Shown here piece after piece: positions 1-10,029 of a DNA stretch of 64,000 nucleotides. The DNA lies in the NCBI GenBank assembly GCA_025765615.1, contig JAIVFJ010000183.1, positions 1 to 64,000 on the forward strand, read 5' to 3'. The translations under genes were made by a program, and so were the position numbers. The stretch comes from Zopfochytrium polystomum (Eukaryota > Chytridiomycota > Chytridiomycetes > Chytridiales > Chytridiaceae). Position 1 is the stretch's first letter. Each line of letters starts with the position of its first letter. A model generated the notes under the pieces. That model searched no databases. It was given only the letters and a program-made list of their open reading frames with translations, and was not told where the DNA came from.

Positions 1-100
1 CAGTCAACAGGTCTGTCGTGCTCTCTGTCCTGACTCTGTACGTTGGCTGTTGATGGAAACGGAATAAAATTGTCTGCAACTCTCACTCAATCTCTGTCTC

Positions 101-172
101 TTTCAAGCTGGGAGGGTTGAAGGGGGGAAGCAGCCCCCACTGGGGGCTCAGGGGGCAGGAGCCCCCTGACTC
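101..172. repeat. G-rich palindromic repeat, copy 1
   Basis: A block of about 72 bp that recurs at 478-553. It contains two overlapping inverted repeats: AGCCCCC-ACT-GGGGGCT near 131-148, and GGGGGCTC (142-149) pairing with GAGCCCCC (159-166). The several G5-G6 runs could also form a G-quadruplex. The flanking sequence is pyrimidine-rich and differs between the two copies apart from a short CTTTC lead-in. No coding capacity is evident; the family and function are unknown. Confidence 0.6.
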
Positions 173-361
173 GATGAAAAGTTTTCTTCTCCCTCTCTCC
201 TCTCTGCTTCTCTGACTCCCCCTTCGTCTTCTTTCAGCTCTTGGCTGTCTGATTCACTGTCTGCTCTATCTTTCTGTCTCTCTGTCTGTCTTTTGCTCTG
301 TTGGTCTTTCAGTCCTTTATGACTGTCTCACTGCCAGGGGAGGTTGACACAGACACACCAC

Positions 362-409
362 ACACACACTCTCTCTCTCTCTCTCTCTCGCTCCTCCTCC
401 TTCTCTCTC

Positions 410-458
<49 letters not shown>

Positions 459-474
459 CTCTCTCTCTCTCCTC
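362..474. repeat. (CA)n/(CT)n microsatellite
   Basis: A short CA run is followed by about 100 bp of nearly pure CT dinucleotide with a few CTC interruptions. Apparent Leu/Ser or Arg/Glu open frames across it are artefacts of the repeat. Confidence 0.9.
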
Positions 475-477
475 TTC

Positions 478-553
478 TTTCGAGCAGGGGGGTTGAGGGG
501 CTGGCGGCAGCCCCCCCCCACTGGGGGCTCAGGGGGTGGGAGCCCCCTGACTC
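478..553. repeat. G-rich palindromic repeat, copy 2
   Basis: Second copy of the block at 101-172. It shares CTTTC, GGGTTGA, the AGCCCCC/GGGGGCT pair, the GGGGGCTC/GAGCCCCC pair and the end CCCCTGACTC. The central C run is longer in this copy. From here to about 1000 I see only CT-rich low-complexity DNA and no supportable gene. Confidence 0.55.
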
Positions 554-1098
554 AAAACATATTTTTCCTCTGTCTCTCTGTCTCTTCCTTATCTCTCTAT
601 CTGTTTCACTGCCTCTGTCTCTGTCCCTCCCTGCAGTCCTTGGTTACTTCCTCGCTTGGGGGTGTGGGCCGACTCTGACCATCAGTTTGTCAGAGGTCCC
701 AGGTTTGCCAGTGTGGCTGTGCTGAAAGGCTGCGATTTCTCTCTCTTTCTGTCCTCCTTTGTCTGTCAGTGTGTCAGTGGCTTGGGGCTAACACCCCAAA
801 GCTTTGTTGGTCACTCTCCGCATGGCCTGCCACACTATGTTCATTGTGGCATGCCACTCTCCTTTCAATCCAGGGACAGATAGCCTGTGTGTGGGACAAC
901 CAATATCCATTGAAGGCTTTGTCTTTAATCATTTTTTCTCTTTTTTTTTCCAAGCCCGTGCAGCAGGGGAGGATTTAATTCTACACATGAATCCCCCAGG
1001 GCCCGATTTTTGATTAGTGAATTAGGGGAACCAATCATTAATTCGCTTAGGGGTTTTGTCAGAAACATTTAGAAAAAGGGAAAGGACAAAAACGAGGG

Positions 1099-1210
1099 AA
1101 AAAAAAGCAGACAAAATAGATAAAATAGAAAAAAAAGCAGACAAAATAGAAAAAAAACAGACAAAATAGAAAAAAAAGCAGACAAAATGGAAAAAAAGCA
1201 AAAAAAAGAT
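1099..1210. repeat. A-rich minisatellite (about 19-bp unit)
   Basis: About five imperfect tandem copies of a unit close to AAAAAAGCAGACAAAATAG. The DNA to 1570 is more simple sequence: CCA triplets near 1330-1350, GCT triplets near 1393-1410, (GT)n near 1432-1462 and an A-run near 1541-1562. No gene is supported from about 560 to 1500. Confidence 0.7.
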
Positions 1211-1428
1211 TAGAAAAAATAGAAAAGAGGAGAAAAGGAAAAAAAGGAAAATTACAACAACCCCAGTCCAACCACCGCAACCGACTCGTTGTCGTCGTCC
1301 GTAAGTCTGCTGTTGTCGTCTGCAGCTGCCACCACCACCACCACCACCACCGCCATCAGGTCCCAACACAGCCTGCCGTCCCTGAATCGCAGGCTGCTGC
1401 TGCTGCTGCTGGCCCGTGCATGTGAGTG

Positions 1429-1462
<34 letters not shown>

Positions 1463-1997
1463 GTGTTTGTGCAGAAAAAAATTTTTTTTTTTTGTTCTGT
1501 CACTTTTCCTCATTGGAATCATGGTGAAAGCCAAAAAAACAAAAAAAAAAAAAAAAAAAAAAGGAAAAGGAAAATCAGTCCTGGTACACAGAATGGGTCC
1601 AAAATGATCAAGAGCTGGCAGACCGAAACTGACTGAAGAACAAAAGGAAGCCAATCGTCGCGCTCGAGAGGCTGCTGTTCAAGTCCAAGCTGCCACTGAT
1701 GCTGTGCTGCGCCAAGCAGTCTCAAGGGCCTCCGCACAAAAGACTTCCAGTTGGAGCAGCAACTCAAGCTCCAATTCATCCACCCATTCGTGTTCAAGCA
1801 CTTGCTCAGGGTGAAGCACAAGCTGCAGCAGAGGAAGTTTCGCAGCACAACCAAGCAGTTGCACAGCCTGAGAATGAGAGTCATGAGGCAAATGAGCCAA
1901 CACTACAGGTTTCGCTCTCTTTGACTAACTTTTCATATTTGCTTCAGTCAAACTAATTATTGGCATTCTGTAGGACCAAATTCCTCAAGGCGACTAC

Positions 1998-3350
1998 TTG
2001 CAGCAGTTTAATGCAGCTGAAAATGGTTCTCTGATTGAGCAGCTTTTTGCAAAGACTGCTATGACTCAATTTCACGAGAAAATGGCTCGATACAACTCAC
2101 TTCACTGCACTGTTTGCAGAGAGCTTTGGCCAGCAAAAGACATGCCACTTCCAGTGGCCAACAACTATAAGTGTGACCAGTGCAAAAAAGGTAAGTTAAC
2201 CAGTGCTGACTGTTTTTGTTCTGAAGTCCATTCAGATCTGATGAAGCACCAGAATGCTGGGGTTCCCCTTTTTGGAATTGAGAATGACATGATCCCAGAA
2301 TTCTCCACCATTGATTTGGAAATAAGACAAGCTCTGAGATCTCTCACTATGGTTGAAGAAATGCTGCTTTCTCCTGTTCTTCCCATCATGACTGTCTATC
2401 AGCTGCGCAGCAATGGCCAAAATGTGCACCGAGGCTTTGTGGCAAACTTTCGCCAGCAGAATATTGAGTTTGTGAAGCAAGTCCCTCGCCTCCCAGCAGC
2501 AGTTTCAGTTATTGTTGTTCGCAGAGCAAATCAAGATGAACACGGCCAACCTAGAGACTTGACTGTTTGCAGAGCAAGAGTGCAGATGATTGCAAGGTTT
2601 TTGGTGGAGAACCACCCTGACTTTATTGAGCATCGTGTTCAGTTTGACCAGGCTGCTTGTGATGGTCTTCCAGAGAATGGTGTTCCTCCAGACTTGCCTG
2701 TTGCTTTGGATAATGAAGATGAAGGTCAGGGATTGGTTGATGAGAATGCTGTTGTGGATCAGGATCTTGAAGAGCAGGACCTTAACCCCTATGGAACTAT
2801 TGTGGATGAAGGAGGGGCAGAGGAGCTTCTTACAGAGCAGGAAAGGGTTCAACAACTGCTGGATTGGCCTGCTGTTGAAGAGACTCCACTGAATGAATTT
2901 AACACTCCTGGTGAGAATAGCATGCATGAGACTGTTAAACACTGGTTCTTAAAAGCCTCCCTAATTGACAGGTCTGGCCTCCCTTGCATTTGTGAAGCTA
3001 TTCCCTCTTGGCCTTGCAGACCCAACCAAGCTTGCACGTGCTCGTAAAGTGGAATTGAAAGATGCAGGGACACATTTGATGAAGTATGCAGAGCCAGATC
3101 CTTGTGATCCCTCTGGGAAGCTTTACTACCCTTTTGCAGAGCATGCACGTTTTCTTTTCTGGATCTACGATTTGGTACGGCGCCGAAGGGGCCTTGGACA
3201 AGCTTCCATTTATTTGCAGCATAACCCAGGAGATGAGGCAATGTCTCTAGATGAGCTTCGGGCAGCATTGGAAGATGAAGCGGCTAAGGCTGGAATCATG
3301 CGTAGAATAACTGCTTATGCTGGCAATATTACTGGTCTGACAGCTACTGG
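1998..3350 (+). pseudogene. Helitron RepHel N-terminal region (zinc cluster and DUF6570-like)
   Basis: The first part (1998 to about 2970) has Cys pairs CTVC and CDQC, then the stretch LRSLTMVEEMLLSPVLPIM and a YQLR..G..HRGFVANF segment. Together these are typical of the region before the Rep domain in fungal and animal Helitrons. The frame then shifts by one base near 2970. The next frame reads FVKLFPLGLADPTK and RRRGLGQASIY, the usual lead-in to Helitron_like_N, and it shifts again near 3345. A possible 36-nt in-frame intron lies at 2191-2226, with a longer GT-AG candidate near 1910-1974 upstream. An upstream basic exon may begin at the ATG at 1521. Read as a broken gene; the family call is firm but the exon structure is not. 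Confidence 0.7.
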
Positions 3351-3368
3351 TATAACAGGCGGCAAGAG

Positions 3369-4811
3369 TTGGAAGCAGCTTTTCAGCAGAAGGGTGCAGC
3401 AACTGCTTTCTTCACTTTCAGCTATGCAGACAATCATCTTCCAGATTTGCATCGCTTGCTGCCAGCAGGGCTTCTTGCATCCCCGGCAGAAAGGGCTTTG
3501 CAAGTTTCTCGGTGCCAACACCTTGTGGATTGGTATTTCACAGAGCGCCTTGAAGCATTTGTCGACGCTTTCTTTTCAAAAACCTTGAAGAATGATTGGA
3601 TTTGGTATAGATATGAGTGGCAGGCACGCACAACAGTTCATGCTCATGGTGCTGTCAAGCTTTCAAATGATCCTGGCCTTGTGGACCTATGCGGCAAAGT
3701 GTGGGCTGGAAGGGAAGCTGCCAAGAAACTGGCCAATCCAGAAGCACTGGAAGTGGAGAATCTTGATCCAGAAAGTCTGCGTGAACTTGTTGAAGCAGGG
3801 AAGACAGCTGAGAGAAGAGTCTGCCACTATGTGGACACACTCATCTCTGCCTACAATCCACGACAGGCTGTGCAGAATCCAACTGGCACTGTTCCAGATC
3901 CCAATCCATCATCTGTTGATATTTCAGGGATACTTGATCAAGCTGAAGAAATGGCCAAGGATTATGAAGAATTGTGCAACTGTGTGCAGCGGCATGTCTG
4001 TAGGCCTAATGGATACTGCTATTCAGAGAGGCAGGATGGGTGTAGATTTGGATTTCCCTGCTCTGCGTGTGAGAGCACTCACATAATTTTTGAAGAAGTT
4101 TCTGGAAAGGTCACTGCAAAAATTGTTCTCAGGAGAAATGATCCATTTATGAATCCACATTGTCCTCTACAGCTTCACCATTGGAGAGGAAATGTGGACC
4201 TCCAAATTATTATTGATGTGAGGGCTGCGTTTGAATATATGGTCAAGTATGCATCCAAGGCTAAAAAGCGCAGCAGAAATATCAACAGCACATTCAATGC
4301 AGTTGTTCAAAGAGCAGGAGATGATAAAGACCCCTCTACTGTTCTTCGCTCCATAATGCTGCGAACACTGGAGCGCAGGGACATTGGTGGAGGTGAAACA
4401 TTCAGACTCCTTTCTGGAGGCAAGCACGTCAGCTGCTCATTGGAGTTTGTCCATATCAGCATCAACTTTGACTCTGAGCGATTTGATGTGATGAGGCAAG
4501 CTGCTGATGCCCCTGCTGAAATCACTGCTGCAGACTCAACATTGCTCAAACTGTACATGAAAAGAGATATGAATGCTCTGTATGCCAACATGAGCTTGTT
4601 AGATTTTTGCATTGGGCATAAGGTCAAGAAAGGAGCTCTTTATGAAAGGAGTAGTGAGAGCTCTCAGAAAGTAGTTGCCCTGTTTACTCCAAAACATCAG
4701 CCAAGCAAGGAGGGAACTGATGCTCAGAAGAAATACTGCCAGCAACAACTAGCCAAGTACAAGCCATGGCATGAAGCATCTTTTCAGCAGCTCAGAAACT
4801 TGGAAGTAGCT
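3369..4811 (+). pseudogene. Helitron Rep (HUH endonuclease) domain, truncated by insertion
   Basis: This frame begins at the Helitron_like_N signature FFTFSYADNHLPDLHRLLP. It carries the metal-binding HUH-type motif VHAHGAVKL, with the two His codons at 3639 and 3645. The paired catalytic tyrosines are in YMVKYASK (Tyr codons at 4236 and 4248). Rep nicks the element ends and starts rolling-circle replication. All key Rep residues seem present. The frame is cut at 4811 by the chromovirus: the duplicated TAGCT lies at 4807-4811, and coding resumes after 10029 in a compatible reading. The open frame that continues past 4812 to 5117 is LTR sequence, not protein. Confidence 0.85.
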
Positions 4812-4830
4812 TGTTATGAATCACCCTCTG

Positions 4831-4893
4831 GAACCTTCTGGAACCTTCTAGAACATTCCTTCATGGAACCTTGTGGAACCTTCTGGAACCTTC
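4831..4893 (+). promoter_or_regulatory. Heat-shock element array in LTR U3
   Basis: GAA and TTC triplets alternate with exactly 5-nt spacing at 4831, 4836, 4841, 4846, 4851 and 4856, giving six perfect contiguous nGAAn/nTTCn units. The same register continues with GAA at 4866, 4876 and 4886, TTC at 4881 and 4891, and a near match TTG at 4871. Three alternating units are enough for a canonical heat shock factor site, so this is a very strong predicted HSF binding region. It lies about 110-170 bp upstream of the TATA box. The 3' LTR carries the same array at 9736-9798. Confidence 0.75.
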
Positions 4894-5003
4894 TTTGCTT
4901 TCCTGACTTGTCTTGTTGTCATTGGTATCATTGGTATCATGGTATTACTAATTGCTCTTTCTGGAACTTTCTTTGGGTCTTGACAAGGAAGACTCTCAAA
5001 AAG

Positions 5004-5049
5004 TATAAAAGGGGGATGGGGGACCTGTCCCATCCCTCAAGTGAATTAT
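5004..5049 (+). promoter_or_regulatory. LTR core promoter: TATA box and predicted transcript start
   Basis: TATAAAA lies at 5004-5010. The 11-mer AAGTGAATTAT at 5039-5049 starts 35 bp downstream of it and is the exact reverse complement of the sequence just inside the LTR (5122-5132). This supports a transcript start at or next to 5039. Confidence 0.65.
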
Positions 5050-5121
5050 TGTTTCCAATACAATCATCACTCCTCTCAGTTCCTTGTCTGCCTTGTCCTG
5101 TCCTGCCCTGTTCCTGACATC

Positions 5122-5132
5122 ATAATTCACTT
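5122..5132 (+). other. Primer binding site, self-priming type
   Basis: ATAATTCACTT starts two bases after the LTR end. It does not begin with TGG, as a tRNA-primed site would. It is perfectly complementary over 11 nt to the predicted 5' end of the element's own RNA (5039-5049). Tf1 of fission yeast and its sushi relatives prime reverse transcription this way, by folding and cleaving the RNA 5' end. The mechanism is inferred from this complementarity. Confidence 0.7.
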
Positions 5133-5159
5133 CACCCTCTCCCACTACTCTCTGCCATC

Positions 5160-6083
5160 ATGTCTGACCCAAACAACACCTTCCCTGATGCAACTGCCTT
5201 CCAAGCCTTGATGGACCAATTACAAGCCCTCTCAAGACAGACACACCAACTTCAAGAACAAGTCCTTCACCAGCAGCACCAGCTTCAACAACAACTTCAC
5301 CAACAAGAACATCAAGCTCTTCCCCTGCCCCAAGCCAACCAAGCAAGAGAGCCCAAGGTTCCCAGCCCTGACAAGTTCACTGGGCTGGCCAAAGACCTTA
5401 GGAACTTTATGGCCACTGTGGAGAATGTCATCCTTCTCCAACCTTCAAGATTTCCCAGTGAGCAAGTCAAGGTTCTTTTCACAAGCACCCTCCTGTCTGG
5501 TCAAGCTCAATCATGGTACAGATCTCTCCCAAGCACACCCACCACCCTGCAAGAGCTCTGGGAGGGGCTGGAAGCTACCTTTGGTGACCCCTACGCATCT
5601 TGGACAGCAAGATCCAAGCTCAAGCATATCAAGCAAGGAAAGCAATCTTGTGTGGCCTACACCAACCAATTCAAGCAACTAGCCAGAGACTCTGGATACA
5701 ATGATGCAGCTCTGATGGAGCTGTACCATGATGGTCTCCATGAGTCTATCCAAGACATGCTCTCCCAGTCTCTGCACATCCCTGAGACCTTGGAAGAGTA
5801 CATTCTCCTTGCCATCAAGATTGACAACAGACTCTACTCCAAGAGGCTGAAGCAAAGACAAGTAGGAACTACATCAAGACCTACCCCAGTTCCTCAAGCT
5901 CTCACAGTTCCTGAACCCATGCAAGTGGATGCAGTTGAGACACTTCCTAAGGGTCCTCTGAGCCAAGAGGAGAAAACAAGGAGGGCCCAGCAGGGACTGT
6001 GTTTTTACTGTGGCTCCAAGGAGCATGCTGTCAAGGACTGCCCAAGGAAGAAGCACCCAAACTCCCAGGTCCAGGCTCACTGA
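5160..6083 (+). CDS. gag: Gag of chromovirus
   Basis: 307-aa structural protein that forms the retrotransposon particle and binds RNA. The N-terminus (residues about 15-60) is Gln/His-rich and predicted coiled coil. A retrotransposon gag core follows, with FTGLAKDLRNFM and the SWYRSLP..TLQELWEGLEATFGDP segment. A CCHC zinc knuckle, CFYCGSKEHAVKDC, lies near residue 281 (6000-6041). The start ATG at 5160 is the first after the primer site. It ends at a TGA and overlaps pol (from 5999) in the -1 frame. Pol expression may therefore need -1 frameshifting, although I see no clear slippery heptamer. The frame is intact. Confidence 0.9.
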   Translation: MSDPNNTFPDATAFQALMDQLQALSRQTHQLQEQVLHQQHQLQQQLHQQEHQALPLPQANQAREPKVPSPDKFTGLAKDLRNFMATVENVILLQPSRFPSEQVKVLFTSTLLSGQAQSWYRSLPSTPTTLQELWEGLEATFGDPYASWTARSKLKHIKQGKQSCVAYTNQFKQLARDSGYNDAALMELYHDGLHESIQDMLSQSLHIPETLEEYILLAIKIDNRLYSKRLKQRQVGTTSRPTPVPQALTVPEPMQVDAVETLPKGPLSQEEKTRRAQQGLCFYCGSKEHAVKDCPRKKHPNSQVQAH

Positions 6084-7162
6084 GGGGCAATTCCCTGGAC
6101 CCTCCTCCAAGCTGCCCCTGTTTCATCACCACCACCAGCACCACAAACACCTCAGATTCCAAGCCCCACCAACTCACCATGGATGTCAAGATTCAACTCT
6201 CACCCAAGTCAACCATCACAACCAAGGCCCTTATAGACTCTGGATCATCCTGCAACATCATTGATGCCACCCTTGCCAAGTCTTGTGCCATTCCTACGAT
6301 CAAGAAATCCACACCCCTCAAGGTCCACTTTGCCAATCATGCTCTGTTCAAGGAAATCAGCCATGAAACCAAGCTAAACCTCCACATCCAAGACTTTCCA
6401 CCATCCATGGTCAATCTGGAAGTATTGGATCTTGGCTCACCCACATTCTCTGTCATCCTGGGATTACCATGGCTGCAAGCCCAGAACCCTGCCATTGATT
6501 GGGTCACTGGTCAAGTCCAACCTCCACCAATCGGAACAGTCACCCAAAACTCAAGTCAAGCCCCCAAGTCTCATGCTCTCAAGCCCTTGATTCAAGATTC
6601 ACAGCCAGCCAAGACTCCAGTTCCACAGTTCACAGTTCACAGTCAAGATTCAAGTAGAGCTCATAGAGCTCACAGTCATGGCCATGACTCTTGTTCACAG
6701 AACCCACAGTCAAAGATTCAAGTACCACAGTTCACAGTCCACATTCAAGATTCAAGTTCCACAGCTCACAGTCTTTGCCAAGAACAGAACTCTCAGTCAA
6801 AGATTCAAGAATCACAGTTCCCAGTCAAGAATTCATGCCCCACTGCTGAAGAGCACAGGAACTTGGACCCATCAGACCTTTTGCTGGCATCCAAGCTACC
6901 AAAAGAATATCTCCCTTATGCTGATGTGTTTTCCAAGACCAAGGCAGACCTGCTACCAGCTCAGAGGCCTTATGACTGTGAAATCCCACTCAAGGATGAA
7001 ACTTGCAGCCCACCTTTCAAGCCACTGTACCACCTCTCTCCACCAGAAGCCAAGGCCCTCCAAGAATACATTGAAGAAATGCTGAACAAGGGATTCATCC
7101 AACCTTCCAAGTCACCAGCTGGAGCTCCCATCTTTTTGTCAAGAAGAAGGATGGGGGACTGA
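5999..7162 (+). pseudogene. pol: Chromovirus pol part 1: protease and RT N-terminus
   Basis: This frame overlaps the end of gag. It encodes an aspartic protease with active-site motif ALIDSGSSCNIID (near 6231-6268), a low-complexity linker with repeated SQ/HSQDSS peptides (about 6540-6830), and then the RT lead-in ending KSPAGAPIF. It stops after a one-base deletion in the T5 tract at 7133-7137. With one more T the frame would run straight into the next segment at 7171. That makes it either a disabling mutation or a homopolymer sequencing error. Confidence 0.85.
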
Positions 7163-7170
7163 GACCCTGT

Positions 7171-9204
7171 GTGGACTACAGAGATCTCAATGAGATGACA
7201 GTCAAGAACCGCTATCCACTGCCTCTCATCTCTGAATTACTGGACAAACTGAGCCATGCAAGGATATTTTCCAAGATTGACCTCAGAGGTGCCTACAATT
7301 TGGTCAGAATTAAGCCCCAGGATCAATGGAAGACTGCCTTCAGATGCAAATACGGTCACTTTGAGTACTTGGTTATGCCCTTTGGACTTACCAATGCTCC
7401 AGCTATTTTCCAAGGCATGATGAATGACATCTTCAGGGATATTCTGGACCTTTTTGTCATTGTCTACCTGGATGATATCCTGGTATTTTCATCTGACACT
7501 GCAAGCCATATGGGACATGTCAAGACTGTCTTGGAGAGACTCAGACAGCATCACCTCTATGCAAAGCTGGAGAAGTGTGAATTCCACAAGACCTCCATTG
7601 AGTTTTTGGGGTTCATTGTGTCTGACAAAGGGATCTCCATGGCACCAGACAAGATCCAAACTATTCTTGAATGGAAGGCTCCAAATTCCATCAAGGATGT
7701 ACAAAGCTTCCTTGGATTTTGCAACTTCTACAGAACCTTCATTGCCAACTATTCTGCCATAGCCAAGCCTCTCACTGATCTCACCAAGAAGACCACCAAG
7801 TTTGAATGGACCCCAGCAGCAGAGCAAGCCTGGCTAGCTCTTAAGACAGCAACCACAAGTGCACCACTCCTTAAGCATGTGGATCCCTTGCTTCCCTTCA
7901 CCTTGGAAACTGATGCCTCAGACTATGCCCTTGGCGCTGTTCTGTCCCAGCCAAGCTCTCAGGACCCCTCTGCTCCTCTGCATCCAGTGGCATATTACTC
8001 CAGGAAGCTGAACAGTGCTGAGTGTAACTACACAGTCCATGACAAGGAGTTGCTTGCAATTGTGGAAGCATTCAAATTCTGGAGACACTACTTGGCTGGT
8101 TCTAAAGGCATCTCTGTCTATTCTGATCACAAGAACCTCACCTTCTTCAGGGCAAGGAGGTTGCTCAAGCAGAGGCATGCCAGGTGGGCTGAACTGCTCT
8201 CTGAGTATGACTTTAAGCTGTGCTATTCTCCTGGCCACCTTAACACTGTGGCTGATGCCCTGTCAAGAAGAACAGACCTTGCACCTGAAGGGGGAGATGG
8301 TTTCACCCCACCATCCAAGACACACCTTTCATTGCTTCCTGGCAGTGTGTGGGCCCATGCTATTTCCAAGGACCCCAAGCCTCACAAGATTCAAATCAGC
8401 CAAGAAGAGGAAAAACTTGAGATACTCAAGACAAGGCATGATGCAGCAACAGCTGGACACCCAGGAGAGCACAAGACATATGAGCTTGTTTCCAGAGACT
8501 TCTACTGGCCAGGCATGAGGAAGTACATCAAGAACTATGTCAGCAGCTGTGAAACCTGTCAAAGAAACAAATCCAGCAGACACAAGCCCTATGGACTTCT
8601 GGAGCCCCTCCCAATTGCCATAAGCCCTTGGTCATCAATATCCATGGACTTCATTGTGAAACTGCCCCCATCCCATGGATTTGACTCTATCCTTGTTGTC
8701 ATCTGCAGAAGGACAAAGTTGGCCCATTTCATCCCCTGCACTGAGAATATAGATGCACAAGGAACAGCAGACCTGTTTTTGCAGCACATATTCAGGCTCC
8801 ATGGGCTGCCTCAGTCAATCGTCAGTGACAGAGGACCACAGTTCAGATCTCAATTTTGGAAAGCACTCACTGCAGCCCTTGGAATCAAGTCTCAACTGTC
8901 AACTGCTTATCACCCTCAGACTGATGGACAAACAGAAAGAACAAACCAGACTCTGGAGCAGTATTTGAGGTGCTATGTCAGCTATCAACAGGATGATTGG
9001 CCCACCCTCCTTCCACTGGCAGAATTTGCTCTCAACAATTCTCTCCACTCAAGCACCCAGCTATCTCCTTTCTTTGCAACCTATGGCTTCAATCCAAGAG
9101 GAGATCTTTGGGACAAGAGACCCTATCCAATGTCCAAGCTCCTGCTGTGGCTTCACACTTGCATAAGCTCAAGATCATCAGCACCTTCCTGGACTCCACC
9201 CTGA
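7171..9204 (+). pseudogene. pol: Chromovirus pol part 2: reverse transcriptase, RNase H, integrase
   Basis: RT spans roughly residues 1-190. It carries FSKIDLRGAYN, FRCKYGHFEYLVMPFGLTNAP and the catalytic YLDD (7465-7476). RNase H follows, with ETDASDYALGAVL, HDKELLAIVEAF and VYSDHKNL. Integrase has the HHCC zinc domain (HPGEHKTYE...CETCQRN) and a DD35E core: D in SMDFIV, D in VSDRGPQF, E in GQTERTNQ. The reading frame is lost near 9115 by a second one-base deletion, and the protein tail after that point is out of frame. All visible catalytic residues are kept. Confidence 0.9.
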
Positions 9205-9716
9205 AGCAAGCCCAAGAAGATGCCTCAAGATTCGCCAACACTCACAGAATGGACCATGACCTTGCTGTGGGTCAACAAGTTTGGCTTCTGAGGAAGAACT
9301 TGCAGACCAAAAGACCAAGTCCCAAGCTAGACAACCTCAAGTTGGGACCTTTCAAGATCTTGGAGCAAATCAATCCAGTCACCTTCAAGCTGGATCTCCC
9401 TGCATCCATGAAGATCCACCCAGTTTTCCATGTCAGCCTTTTAGAGAAGTTTGTGGCCAATTCCATTCCAGGCAGAGTTGTTCCTCCTCCTCCTCCAGTT
9501 GAGGTAGAAGGTGAAGAGGAATTTGAGGTTGAACAAATCTTGGATGCCAAGTGGTTTGGAAGGACACTCAAGTTCCTTGTCAAGTGGAAAGGTTACTCAG
9601 ATGCTGACAACACCTGGGAACCTGAGTCAAACCTCACTCACTGCCAAGACCTTCTGCTCAAGTTCAAGACCAGGTACCCCACCAAGTTGCAGAAGAGGCC
9701 TAAAAGGGGGAGATGA
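9112..9716 (+). pseudogene. pol: Chromovirus pol part 3: integrase C-terminus and chromodomain
   Basis: Downstream of the second frameshift the frame reads the integrase C-terminal region (VGQQVWLLRKNL, LGPFKIL, HPVFHVSLLEKF). A canonical chromodomain follows: FEVEQILDAKW, LKFLVKWKGYSDADNTWEP and a C-terminal helix. In chromoviruses this module guides integration, often to methylated histone H3 chromatin. The frame ends at 9716, exactly where the 3' LTR begins, so the stop codon spans the polypurine tract. Confidence 0.9.
9702..9716 (+). other. Polypurine tract
   Basis: The purine run AAAAGGGGGAGATGA lies immediately before the 3' LTR, where plus-strand synthesis of an LTR retrotransposon is primed. 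Confidence 0.75.
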
Positions 9717-10024
9717 TGTTATGAATCACCCTCTGGAACCTTCTGGAACCTTCTAGAACATTCCTTCATGGAACCTTGTGGAACCTTCTGGAACCTTCTT
9801 TGCTTTCCTGACTTGTCTTGTTGTCATTGGTATCATTGGTATCATTGTATTACTAATTGCTCTTTCTGGAACTTTCTTTGGGTCTTGACAAGGAAGACTC
9901 TCAAAAAGTATAAAAGGGGGATGGGGGACCTGTCCCATCCCTCAAGTGAATTATTGTTTCCAATACAATCATCACTCCTCTCAGTTCCTTGTCTGCCTTG
10001 TCCTGTCCTGCCCTGTTCCTGACA
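9717..10024 (+). repeat. Chromovirus 3' LTR
   Basis: 308 bp, nearly identical to 4812-5119. It includes the HSE array at 9736-9798 and TATAAAA at 9909-9915, and is followed by the TAGCT target duplication at 10025-10029. Confidence 0.95.
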
Positions 10025-10029
10025 TAGCT

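Larger units (their letters stand above)
4812..5119 (+). repeat. Chromovirus 5' LTR
   Basis: U3 holds a heat-shock-element array (4831-4893), and TATAAAA lies at 5004-5010. The predicted transcript start near 5039 reads AAGTGAATTAT. The LTR ends TG...CA and matches the 3' LTR almost exactly. Confidence 0.95.
4812..10024 (+). mobile_element. Ty3/gypsy chromovirus (Tf1/sushi-like), nested in Helitron 1
   Basis: A 5,213-bp LTR retrotransposon with 308-bp LTRs (4812-5119 and 9717-10024). Both LTRs begin TGTTATG and end CTGACA. A perfect 5-bp target duplication TAGCT flanks it (4807-4811 and 10025-10029). By eye the LTRs differ at about one position (near 4941), so insertion was recent. The domain order is gag, protease, RT, RNase H, integrase, chromodomain. 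Two one-base deletions break pol. Partial relatives occur as solo or nested LTRs at 20888-21423 and 33465-33814. Confidence 0.95.

Noticed and set aside
301..678. Plus-strand 125-codon frame rich in Leu/Ser
   Set aside because: It is the translation of a CT dinucleotide repeat and has no independent coding evidence.
1022..1654. Minus-strand 210-codon frame
   Set aside because: Composed of homopolymer, (GT)n and A-rich minisatellite; Phe/His/Gln runs only.
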